Source: a bacterium
GTDB lineage: Bacteria > UBP7 > UBA6624
Direction: 5' to 3'
DNA: 64,000 bases
Assembly (NCBI GenBank): GCA_002716355.1
Contig: PBAU01000003.1
Span: forward strand, 248,001 to 312,000
The translations under genes were made by a program, and so were the position numbers. This document shows, piece after piece, positions 7,898 to 15,946 of this stretch (positions are counted from its first letter, which is position 1; each line of letters begins with the position of its first letter). A model generated the notes under the pieces. It was not told the origin of the DNA. It worked only from the letters and a program-made list of their open reading frames with translations, and did not search any database.

Positions 7898-8766
7898 TGC
7901 TACAAAAATTTAAAAACTTTGATGGTAAAAATCTAACCACCTTCAAAATTGGTGGAAAGATCGGAAAACTCCTTATTGCATCAAATATAAAAGAACTAAA
8001 AGAAGCAATTCAAATTCTTTCAAATGAAAAAAAATGGCTGATTTTAGGTGCTGGAAGCAATATTTTAATGTCAGACAAAGGGCTAGATGGGGCAATAAAG
8101 CTTAAAGGAGATTTTTTAAAAATTACACATCATAAAAACCTAATATCCTGTGGTGGCGGAGCATTTGGATCAGCAGTAGTTAAATATGCTGAAAATCAAT
8201 CCCTATCTGGAATAGAACCATTTTCAGGACTGCCGGGAACCGTTGGCGGATGGATAGCAACAAACTGCGGCCCAAAAGAAATGAACATTATCGATATACT
8301 GGAATCAGTTACAGTCATAAATAAAAAAACACTTCGGATAAAAACACTTCGGAAAAAAGATTTTGACTATAGTTACAGATACTGTTCGCTAAAAAATCAA
8401 TACGGAATAATCAATGTCAACTTCAAATTGAGGAACAAACAAAAAGAAGAAATAAAACAAAAAAATAAAAAATATATGAAGTACAGATTGTCAACACAGC
8501 CTAAAGGAAGTTCTGTAGGTTGTATATTCAAAAACCCTAAAGGTAAATCAGCTGGAAAGATAATAGATTCATGTGGCCTTAAAGGGTTTAAAATGAAAAA
8601 TTTACAAATTTCAAAAACACATGGAAACTTCATAATAAATCAAGGAAAATCAAAAGCTGAAGATGTATTTGAAATGATAGAGCTTATCAAAAAAAATGTA
8701 TTTTCAAAAACAGGAATAAGGCTAACTGCTGAAGTCGAAAAAATAGGACATTTCAAACATGAATGA
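7897..8766 (+). CDS. murB: UDP-N-acetylenolpyruvoylglucosamine reductase MurB
   Basis: MurB is the FAD/NADPH enzyme that reduces UDP-GlcNAc-enolpyruvate to UDP-MurNAc. FAD-binding signatures LGAGSNIL near residue 51 and GLPGTVGGWI near residue 108 are clear, as is YSYRYCSLK. The length of 289 residues fits the shorter MurB class. In VGCIFKNP the residue aligning with the catalytic Ser of E. coli MurB is Cys209, a substitution that keeps a proton donor. The next gene starts within its last codons (8 nt overlap). Confidence 0.93.
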   Translation: MLQKFKNFDGKNLTTFKIGGKIGKLLIASNIKELKEAIQILSNEKKWLILGAGSNILMSDKGLDGAIKLKGDFLKITHHKNLISCGGGAFGSAVVKYAENQSLSGIEPFSGLPGTVGGWIATNCGPKEMNIIDILESVTVINKKTLRIKTLRKKDFDYSYRYCSLKNQYGIINVNFKLRNKQKEEIKQKNKKYMKYRLSTQPKGSSVGCIFKNPKGKSAGKIIDSCGLKGFKMKNLQISKTHGNFIINQGKSKAEDVFEMIELIKKNVFSKTGIRLTAEVEKIGHFKHE

Positions 8767-9757
8767 TAACTTATTTGGAAAACAAGAAAAAAACAAACTA
8801 GACATAAATGTAAAAATTATTGCTTTAGGAGGTGCAGGATGCAAAATATTAAAAAGGATTAATAGCAGATTGCATAAAAACATTCAAAAGGATGCAATAG
8901 ACACATCAATATCAAGCTTAAACAATCTTTCAGAAGATATCAAAAAATACAACGTAGCAACAGATAGATATGGAGGAAAAGGTACTGATTGTGATTATTA
9001 TGGATTAAAAGAATACCTCGTTGAAGACAGGATGGAAAATATAAAAATTGAAAAAACAGAAAATATTGATTTAATAATTTTTATATCCTGCTTGGGCTAT
9101 GGCAGTGGGTCAGCAATTCTTCCATGGGCGCTTGAACAGCTAGAAGAATCATTGGACCAACTTGGAAGAAAAACAATCAAACTAGGTTTTTTTATCCAAC
9201 CTGCAATAAATGAAAACCCTGACTCTTTAGAAATAATTGACGACTCTTTGAAGCATTCAAATGAAAAACTTGATTCCTACTTGATGATATCAAACGATAA
9301 ACTCTATTCAAATTTTCAAGGAACATTAGAAGATGCCTTGCATAAAGCTGATTCTTGCCTTATGGAAATTATTGACTTAATTATTAAAAATAATTACAAC
9401 ACCATAAATCTAGACAAGGCAAACATACTGGAGTTTTTTAGAAATGCAGGGCAAATACATTTCGGACAAGGAAAATCAAAAGAAGAAACAATGATACATA
9501 TGGCTATTGAAGAATCATTTGAGGGGGCGTTGTTAAGACCATTGCCAATAAACAAACCTCCCCGTAGGGCTTTATGCTGGATAAATGGCCCTCCAATTAG
9601 TGCTTGCCTGCATCAAGAAATAGTGGAAAGCATATCCTCAAGACTATCCCCTTCCATTAATGGAAAACAAGGAAAAGTTAACATATCAATAAATACAATG
9701 AATCAAAAAATGGTCGAAATACACCTGATGCTAAGTAGCAAACAGAGAATTGCATAA
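8759..9757 (+). CDS. Divergent, tailless FtsZ/tubulin-superfamily protein
   Basis: The 332 residues can be aligned by eye with FtsZ over the whole core. A glycine-rich ALGGAGC loop (residues 22-28) matches T1. CLGYGSGSA (111-119) matches the GGGTGTG tubulin signature but has lost two glycines. SNDKL (178-182) matches FtsZ PNDKL. NLDKAN (217-222) matches the T7 loop NVDFAD, with the second catalytic Asp replaced by Asn222. The chain ends right after the core, with no flexible linker or conserved C-terminal peptide for FtsA, ZipA or SepF. The position after murB and before yggS is a normal ftsZ site. It may be the cell's only FtsZ, a paralogue, or a protein with weak or no GTPase activity; the sequence cannot decide. 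Confidence 0.8.
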   Translation: MNDNLFGKQEKNKLDINVKIIALGGAGCKILKRINSRLHKNIQKDAIDTSISSLNNLSEDIKKYNVATDRYGGKGTDCDYYGLKEYLVEDRMENIKIEKTENIDLIIFISCLGYGSGSAILPWALEQLEESLDQLGRKTIKLGFFIQPAINENPDSLEIIDDSLKHSNEKLDSYLMISNDKLYSNFQGTLEDALHKADSCLMEIIDLIIKNNYNTINLDKANILEFFRNAGQIHFGQGKSKEETMIHMAIEESFEGALLRPLPINKPPRRALCWINGPPISACLHQEIVESISSRLSPSINGKQGKVNISINTMNQKMVEIHLMLSSKQRIA

Positions 9758-9758
9758 A

Positions 9759-10349
9759 ATGATAATACCTCCAAGTGTAAAAATTGTTGCAGCTGTAAAA
9801 AACAGAAACGACTTAGAGTTAGAAAGAATCTATTCAAAAGGTATAAATAATTTTGGAGAAAACAGATTACAAGAACATTTAAATAGATCCGAAACAATTA
9901 AAAATAAAAATATACATTGGCATTTCATTGGAAGAATTCAAACGAATAAAATTAAAAAAATATCTAAAGAATTCAAGTTCATACATTCAATATCTAGATT
10001 TTCAGAAATTAAACAAATATCAAAATTAGGACCACCATATCCAATATGCTTGATTCAAGTAAATCTAGGTGATGATTCAAAATCAGGAATCAAGCCAACA
10101 GAACTAAAGCCTTTATTAGACATGACAAAGGAGGAAAATCCAAAACTACCAATCAAAGGCCTAATGACAATGCCTCCTTATACAACAAATCCAGAAGAAA
10201 ATAGAATGTGGTTTAGAGAGGTAAAAAAATTGGGGTATGAAAATTTCAAAAAACCATTATTATCCATGGGAACGACTCAAGATTGGAAAATAGCAATATC
10301 TGAAGGTTCAAACATCATAAGACTGGGGAGAAAAATTTTTGAATTCTGA
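9759..10349 (+). CDS. yggS: YggS-family pyridoxal phosphate homeostasis protein
   Basis: YggS/PLPBP proteins bind pyridoxal 5'-phosphate without known catalysis and balance vitamin B6 and amino acid pools. The PLP-binding Lys lies in VAAVKNRN near residue 13, and NNFGENRLQEH, WHFIGRIQTNK and GLMTMPPYT are family motifs. At 196 residues it is about 30 shorter than usual: the N-terminal helix before the first strand is missing. I chose ATG 9759; a TTG at 9750, overlapping the ftsZ-like gene, adds only three residues. yggS beside ftsZ is a common arrangement in other phyla. Confidence 0.88.
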   Translation: MIIPPSVKIVAAVKNRNDLELERIYSKGINNFGENRLQEHLNRSETIKNKNIHWHFIGRIQTNKIKKISKEFKFIHSISRFSEIKQISKLGPPYPICLIQVNLGDDSKSGIKPTELKPLLDMTKEENPKLPIKGLMTMPPYTTNPEENRMWFREVKKLGYENFKKPLLSMGTTQDWKIAISEGSNIIRLGRKIFEF

Positions 10350-11124
10350 ATGGATTGAACATTTAATACTTGGTTTGATTCAGGGGATTACAGAATTTCT
10401 ACCAATTTCATCTACTGGCCATCTTGTGCTTATAAGAAACTTTTTTGGAATAAACCCAGAATCAAATTCTGCTATTTTAACCATATTACATCTTGGAACA
10501 CTTTCAAGCCTGCTTGTTGTTGAAGGCAAAAATTTAACTAAAATGATATTATCTAAACATCCATTTCGCAATATTGAGTTCCATGCAATATTCATAACAA
10601 CACTTGCAACTTTAATTTTCTACTTATCTTTTCAAAATTTATTCGAATCAAGCTTCCAGGATGCAGGAAGCGTTGCGATAGGTTTAGTTTTCACTGCATT
10701 TATTTTAGTTTACGCAGAATTAAGAAAATCAAAATCATTTAAAAACCTGAGACATACGACCTTTTTAGACTGGATTGCAATAGGTTTCTTGCAGGCAGTT
10801 GCAATCATACCTGGGGTCAGTAGATCTGGAGCGACAATAGCTGGAGGATTACTTATTGGCATGAATAGATATGATTCAGTTAAATTCTCATTTATGCTAT
10901 CAATACCAGTGATACTAGGAGCTACTTTGATAAAACTGGAAAATATAGAATCGTACATTACTGCTAATCCAGGACCTGCAATATTGGGATTTTTGACTGC
11001 TTTTACATTCGGAATATGGGCAATGAAATTCATGTTAAATTATGTCAAAAAAAATAAACTTGAACCATTTGCTATATATTGCTTGATATTAGGATTCCTT
11101 TCAATATTGGTGGTAAGCAGATGA
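10339..11124 (+). CDS. uppP: Undecaprenyl-diphosphate phosphatase UppP (BacA family)
   Basis: UppP dephosphorylates undecaprenyl diphosphate at the membrane so that the lipid carrier can be reused by MraY; it also gives bacitracin resistance. The 261-residue protein has the two active-site motifs, QGITEFLPISSTGHL at residues 14-28 and PGVSRSGAT near residue 156, with about eight membrane spans. It starts with TTG and overlaps the yggS end by 11 nt. Its stop overlaps the ftsK start as ATGA. Confidence 0.94.
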   Translation: MNSEWIEHLILGLIQGITEFLPISSTGHLVLIRNFFGINPESNSAILTILHLGTLSSLLVVEGKNLTKMILSKHPFRNIEFHAIFITTLATLIFYLSFQNLFESSFQDAGSVAIGLVFTAFILVYAELRKSKSFKNLRHTTFLDWIAIGFLQAVAIIPGVSRSGATIAGGLLIGMNRYDSVKFSFMLSIPVILGATLIKLENIESYITANPGPAILGFLTAFTFGIWAMKFMLNYVKKNKLEPFAIYCLILGFLSILVVSR

Positions 11125-13121
11125 GACTAAAAATCAACCTAGAAACTTTTTTGATTTTGTTTGTCATGTATCACACAATTGCAACAACGACACAAATACT
11201 CGATCCACTATCAGAAAACTATAGAGAGTTATTTATTTCTTTATGGGGTAAAAAATCATGGATTTATCCTTTAATTCTTGTTTATCCCATCCTAAATTCA
11301 ATCAATGAAAAAAAATTCATTAGACTTCTTTTGGTTCCCTGGCTATTTTTACTTCTTGGATCTGGAAGTGATTCTGGCATATGGGGAAAAAACATTTATT
11401 CTTTTGTCCGGAGCATAATTGACAATGAAGGAATAATAATGCTAAATATATTTGCCTTCATTTCAATTGGTATTATTTACTTTAATTTACACGAACATGT
11501 AAAAAATGCTTTTCAAGATTTGCATAAAAAAAATAGCTTTGAGAAAGATTTCAATTCTGGCAATTTTGAAAAAGATTATGAATCATTGAAAAAATCTAAA
11601 ATAACAACAAGCACCCTAGTGAAGAAAGATACAAAAAAGAAAATTACTCAAAAAATAAAAATCCAAAAAAATGATAAAAAAACTACTAAAAAGCACGAAG
11701 GCAAGCCAGTAACAAAAGGCTACCATATACCAATAGAACTTTTACATAAACCAGAGCCAGTAATAGAAATGGGGGTGCAGGAAGTCAAAGATATGGCTGA
11801 GACGATTATAAAAACCTTAAAAGATTGTGCTGGATCTGAAACCTTTTATGAAAGCTGTGCTCAAGGACGTTCTGTTGTAAGGTTTGAATTCAGAGTTTCT
11901 CCATCGGCAAATTTATCAAAAATAAGAAGTTCTGCAGAAAATATTGCAGTAGCTATTGCAAGCGTAGGAAAAGTCAGAATAGAAGCGCCTGTTATTGGCA
12001 AAAGCACCATAGCTGTAGAAATACCTCAAAGAAATAAATCGATTCTGAGATTAAGCGAAGTTATAAAAAATCAAAAAAACGCTAATGGTTTAAACTTCAT
12101 AATGGGAGCCCAGGTAGATGGAAGTCTATTTAATGTAGATTTAGCGGCATTACCGCATATGCTAATCGCAGGGGCAACACAATCGGGAAAATCAGTTTTT
12201 GTAAATACATTATTGTTAAATTTAATATACAACAAAAGCCCAAAAGAACTGAAGCTAATACTTGCCGATATGAAAAAAGTTGAACTAACCCTCTATAAAG
12301 ATATTCCTCACCTTTTAGTCCCGATTGTTTCAACCCCAGATCCAGCATTAAATGCATTAGATTGGGCAAGAATGGAAGTTGATCGCAGATACGAGCTGCT
12401 AGAAGAATCCAAAACAAAAAATTTAGAAGAATACAACAAAAAAACTAAAAACAAACTTCCATACATAGTTATAGTCTTAGAAGAGCTTTCAGCACTTTTA
12501 ATAACATCCAAAAACAGAGTAATAGAGTCCTTGTCTGACCTTTCAGAAAGAGCAAGAGCAGCAGGAGTTCATTTAATTGCAACAATGCAAAGACCCGATT
12601 CAAAAAAGCTAGATGGGTCTGTTAAAGCTAACCTCCCTGGGAAAGTTAGCTTCAGATTAGGGACAAGATCTGACTCAATAACAGTTTTTGGCAAAGGTGG
12701 AGCGGAAAATCTTCTAGGCAGAGGAGACCTTTATTTCGATAGTCCAACACACCCTGAGTTAATAAGGTGTCAGGCTCCATTGGTAGAAACAGAAGAGATA
12801 GAAAAAGTGCTTAATTATCTAATTAAAAATTATGGTGAAGCTGAGTATGACAAATCAGTTGAAGGTGAAGTGATCACACCAATAGATGAAATTAATGACG
12901 ACATTTTAGATGGTATGTCAAGCACCGATCGTCAACTAATCAATGATATTAGACAAAGAATCAAAGATGAAGATGCAATAAGCGTGAGTCAGCTTCAAAG
13001 ACTTTTTGGTATTGGATACAATAAAGCATCGAGAATGATGATGATAATGGAGCAATTAAATTGGGTTCATCAAGACCCAAATACATCAGCAGGGAAAAAA
13101 GGATGGGTAGTTGATTTGTGA
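11121..13121 (+). CDS. ftsK: FtsK/SpoIIIE-type DNA translocase
   Basis: FtsK is a septal membrane-anchored motor that pumps chromosomal DNA during division and activates terminal recombination. Starting at ATG 11121 (coupled to uppP as ATGA), the 667-residue protein has about four N-terminal membrane spans, a Lys-rich linker of about 60 residues, the motor domain and a C-terminal winged-helix gamma domain. Walker A is GATQSGKS (351-358), with Gln where Gly is usual. Walker B reads IVLEELSALL, so the usual Asp-Glu pair is Glu454-Glu455. ATMQRPD and GRGDLYF are intact. An earlier TTG at 11079 would put unrelated residues before the first helix and is less likely. Confidence 0.93.
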   Translation: MRLKINLETFLILFVMYHTIATTTQILDPLSENYRELFISLWGKKSWIYPLILVYPILNSINEKKFIRLLLVPWLFLLLGSGSDSGIWGKNIYSFVRSIIDNEGIIMLNIFAFISIGIIYFNLHEHVKNAFQDLHKKNSFEKDFNSGNFEKDYESLKKSKITTSTLVKKDTKKKITQKIKIQKNDKKTTKKHEGKPVTKGYHIPIELLHKPEPVIEMGVQEVKDMAETIIKTLKDCAGSETFYESCAQGRSVVRFEFRVSPSANLSKIRSSAENIAVAIASVGKVRIEAPVIGKSTIAVEIPQRNKSILRLSEVIKNQKNANGLNFIMGAQVDGSLFNVDLAALPHMLIAGATQSGKSVFVNTLLLNLIYNKSPKELKLILADMKKVELTLYKDIPHLLVPIVSTPDPALNALDWARMEVDRRYELLEESKTKNLEEYNKKTKNKLPYIVIVLEELSALLITSKNRVIESLSDLSERARAAGVHLIATMQRPDSKKLDGSVKANLPGKVSFRLGTRSDSITVFGKGGAENLLGRGDLYFDSPTHPELIRCQAPLVETEEIEKVLNYLIKNYGEAEYDKSVEGEVITPIDEINDDILDGMSSTDRQLINDIRQRIKDEDAISVSQLQRLFGIGYNKASRMMMIMEQLNWVHQDPNTSAGKKGWVVDL

Positions 13122-13175
13122 GGAAAGCAATCAAAGCACAAATAATTAAATGTACCAATTTGGGGTCTTTTAAAA

Positions 13176-14060
13176 ATGGATCCTGATTTTTTATCTTTAG
13201 GCGATCTCACAATAAGATGGTACGGCTTATGCATGGCCTCTACTGTATTTATATCCTGGTGGTGGTCCAACAAATGGATAGAGAACAACAAAAAATCCGG
13301 TTTAGATAAAAAAGAATTTGAAGATGGTTTATTTTGGGCTGTTGTGTGGGGGATATTTGGAGCAAGGCTAGTTTATGTTTTAACCAACCTACCCCAATAT
13401 CAAAATCTAACTGAAGCAATGCAGATATGGAAAGGAGGATTGTCATTTCATGGAGCAATTGCTTTTGGTATTTTTTATTGGTCGTTATGGGCAAAAAAAA
13501 GAAATATAAAACTATGCAGGATATTAGACTTACTGGCCTACCCTTCAGCAATAGGTATTATTTTTGGAAGAATTGGCAACCTTATGAATGGAGATGATGC
13601 AGCGGGCAGGCTGACAGATTTGCCTATAGGTTATACATGGCCAGAAAAAGCATATGGCTTTTCAAGCTTTTGTCCTAACATTCAAGAAACTATTGCTACA
13701 TGCTCAACTGAACTTGTCAGGGGTCCAGTTCACCTTTCTCAAGTTTACGGCATGCTTGTTGGATTGATACTTTTTTTAATACTATGGATAGGAACAAGGA
13801 TTCCTAGGCATGAAGGGTGGTTAACTGGCCAATGGTTAATATGGTATTCCTTGTTAAGATCAGTACTAGAGGAGCCTTTTAGAAACAATCCCATATACTG
13901 GAAAGTGTTTGAAAATCAAGAAATTGGCTTTTCTATTTTCACATTGACCCAAATAGCATCCTTCTTAATAATTGCAATAGGTTTATTGGTATTGAAAATG
14001 ACAGAAAAAAACGAGACAAGTCCCTGGACAGGTTTTAATTATTTTAAAATTAAGGAATAA
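13176..14060 (+). CDS. lgt: Prolipoprotein diacylglyceryl transferase Lgt
   Basis: Lgt moves diacylglycerol from phosphatidylglycerol to the lipobox Cys of prolipoproteins in the inner membrane. The 294-residue protein begins with the typical IRWYGL, has seven or so membrane segments, LSFHGAIAFG with the essential His, and the signature GRIGNLMNGDDAAGR containing the key Arg and Asn. A late REGWLTGQ-like segment (RHEGWLTGQW) also fits. A 54-base gap without visible hairpin separates it from ftsK. The next two genes encode proteins with lipoboxes, so they are probable substrates. Confidence 0.94.
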   Translation: MDPDFLSLGDLTIRWYGLCMASTVFISWWWSNKWIENNKKSGLDKKEFEDGLFWAVVWGIFGARLVYVLTNLPQYQNLTEAMQIWKGGLSFHGAIAFGIFYWSLWAKKRNIKLCRILDLLAYPSAIGIIFGRIGNLMNGDDAAGRLTDLPIGYTWPEKAYGFSSFCPNIQETIATCSTELVRGPVHLSQVYGMLVGLILFLILWIGTRIPRHEGWLTGQWLIWYSLLRSVLEEPFRNNPIYWKVFENQEIGFSIFTLTQIASFLIIAIGLLVLKMTEKNETSPWTGFNYFKIKE

Positions 14061-14065
14061 CATAA

Positions 14066-15148
14066 ATGAAAAAAACATTAATAATTATTTTTACATCTTT
14101 GATTTTCTCTTCATGCGGGAAAGTCAATAACGAACACACCCTGCTCTATCTTGTCAATGAAAGGCCAGATGAAGTTGTTATAGTTGACACATCTGATCAA
14201 AAGGTTATCAACAGATTCATGGCTGGAGAGGGCTTGAATGATTTAACTCTTGTTCCAGATCAAGGAATAGGGTTTATAGCAAATCAACATGGCGGTGTAA
14301 TATCTGTTGTTGATTTAAACATGGGGACATTAGAAAGTGAAATACCCACAAATGGCTTCCCTTTACATTTAACCAGTCCTCCTTCTGGAGAAAAAGTTTA
14401 TGCAACTATAGCAAACCCGGAAACACTTCAAGCAAATGAAGTAAGTGTTTTTTCTGTTAGCTCTTCATCTTTTATTGAATCAATACCGATAGGAAACACA
14501 ATAAACAATATAGAAATACATCCTGATGGAAAAACTCTTTATGCCACAAGGGCAAATACTGCAATGCTATTTCTGGTTGACACAACTAAAAAAACAATAA
14601 GAAAAGAAAAAGTTTTGTCTAATTCTCCTGCAGCAATGGCTGTAAGTCCAGATGGGAAATATATTGCTCTGGCTTTAACGCAGACTGACACAGTTCAAAT
14701 ATATGACCAAAATGCAGAAGATTTAATATTCTCCATACCTGTAGGTGATGCTCCAAGAGCAGTAACATTTTCAGATGATGGAAAATTAGTTTTAGCTGCT
14801 GACATGAGAACAAGATTTGTTCATATCGCAAAAACTGAATCAGGAGAAATTATTGGAAAAATAAAATTTGATATGGCTCCAACAAATTTAAGAGTGGTTA
14901 ATGGAAAAGTTTGGGCTACAGTCAAAGCTCCTTTTATATTCGGGGCAGACCTTGAAAGCTTGGAGATAACAGACAAAATACATCTAAACTCTATACCTGT
15001 TACATTTGAAGCAATAGCTCCTAACAAACTCTCATCAAATAATACTGATTCTGGTTTGCCAATAACTGAAATTGCTATATTTTTAGTTATTTTTTATCTT
15101 ATAAAAAAAGCTAAAAAACGAGAAAAGAAAGAAAAGGAAGGAAAATAA
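14066..15148 (+). CDS. Beta-propeller (YVTN/YncE-like) lipoprotein with C-terminal membrane helix
   Basis: The N-terminus has a short Lys-rich start, a hydrophobic core and the lipobox SSC at residues 17-19, so it should be exported and lipidated. The body consists of repeated seven-bladed-propeller motifs with D-G-K turns (HPDGKTLYA, SPDGKYIALA, SDDGKLVLAA), as in YncE-like proteins. Near the C-terminus an apolar stretch (ITEIAIFLVIFYLI) is followed by a strongly basic tail, which looks like a membrane anchor with a cytoplasmic end. Two anchors on one protein would hold it at the inner membrane. The next lipoprotein gene follows directly. Binding partner unknown. Confidence 0.75.
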   Translation: MKKTLIIIFTSLIFSSCGKVNNEHTLLYLVNERPDEVVIVDTSDQKVINRFMAGEGLNDLTLVPDQGIGFIANQHGGVISVVDLNMGTLESEIPTNGFPLHLTSPPSGEKVYATIANPETLQANEVSVFSVSSSSFIESIPIGNTINNIEIHPDGKTLYATRANTAMLFLVDTTKKTIRKEKVLSNSPAAMAVSPDGKYIALALTQTDTVQIYDQNAEDLIFSIPVGDAPRAVTFSDDGKLVLAADMRTRFVHIAKTESGEIIGKIKFDMAPTNLRVVNGKVWATVKAPFIFGADLESLEITDKIHLNSIPVTFEAIAPNKLSSNNTDSGLPITEIAIFLVIFYLIKKAKKREKKEKEGK

Positions 15149-15934
15149 TTGAATAAAGAAATAGGAATATTCCTTCTATTAGCTCTTAGTTCCTGTTCAG
15201 GCTCTCAGCCAACTAGCGCTAGAGTTCCATCGGCTGCAACAAGCACAAAAAATAGACCTCCAGTTATCGAAAGTCTAGAAACAAGTCCAAAATTTGTTTC
15301 TTTTTCAGGTGAAGCAACAACAAGAGCAATAGCTTCGGATCCAGATTTTGACAGATTGGATTTTCTATGGGAAATTACAGGCGGAAAAATCCTGGAAGGT
15401 AAAAACACCCCTTTTGTAAAATGGAAAGCTGATGAAGGTTCTGAAAAAATAAACATAAAAGTCACAGTAAAGGATTCAGATGGTTACAAAGAAGAAAATC
15501 TTGAATTAAAACTTACGAAAAAAAATCTTTTTCTTGAAGAGAAAAAACCTGAAAAAGAAAAACATGGTGAAGAATATAAAATTTTTCTAAAAACAATCAA
15601 TATCGATTCCTTTAGCATGTCCAACATTCAGATTAATTACCCTTCTGAAAAAATAAAATTAAAAAATATTGTCTTTAATGGTTTGGAAAAAAAAGATCAT
15701 GAAGATTGGTATTCGATCATAGATGCTTCAAAAATAGGAAAAATAAAAATAACCCTCCTCCCGAAAGGGGAAAAAGAAAAAAAAGGAGGAAAGATTGCCA
15801 CGGTTAATTTCATCTTAAGGGATGATTCTTACCCTTTGATTAATGATTTTTCCTTTAAACAAACCGGAAAAGAAATAGGATTTTGGAATAAAGTTAAAGA
15901 AATTATTCCAGTAGCCTTGTCAAATCCAAAATAA
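15149..15934 (+). CDS. Predicted lipoprotein with PKD-like domain
   Basis: It starts with TTG immediately after the stop codon of the propeller gene. A signal sequence ends in the lipobox LSSC (Cys near residue 16). Residues 38-115 resemble a PKD or Ig-like fold (SDPDFDRLDFLWEITGG, then VKVTVKDSDG-type strands). The second half, about residues 140-225, has a beta-rich pattern that loosely recalls cohesin-like modules, ending in VNFILRDD; this is a weak resemblance. It is probably an envelope protein that works with the propeller lipoprotein. No specific function is recognised. Confidence 0.65.
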   Translation: MNKEIGIFLLLALSSCSGSQPTSARVPSAATSTKNRPPVIESLETSPKFVSFSGEATTRAIASDPDFDRLDFLWEITGGKILEGKNTPFVKWKADEGSEKINIKVTVKDSDGYKEENLELKLTKKNLFLEEKKPEKEKHGEEYKIFLKTINIDSFSMSNIQINYPSEKIKLKNIVFNGLEKKDHEDWYSIIDASKIGKIKITLLPKGEKEKKGGKIATVNFILRDDSYPLINDFSFKQTGKEIGFWNKVKEIIPVALSNPK

Positions 15935-15946
15935 AACTTAACCGAA

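Noticed and set aside
8329-8356. Short direct repeat (AAAACACTTCGG twice) in murB
   Set aside because: A 12-base duplication that keeps the frame and gives TLR-x-TLR; too short to be a mobile or regulatory repeat.
10710-11033. 107-codon minus-strand ORF inside uppP
   Set aside because: uppP has both active-site motifs in the plus frame; the opposite frame has no recognisable domain or ribosome site.
13122-13175. Terminator between ftsK and lgt
   Set aside because: The 54 bases have a TTTTAAAA run but no convincing GC-paired stem before it.
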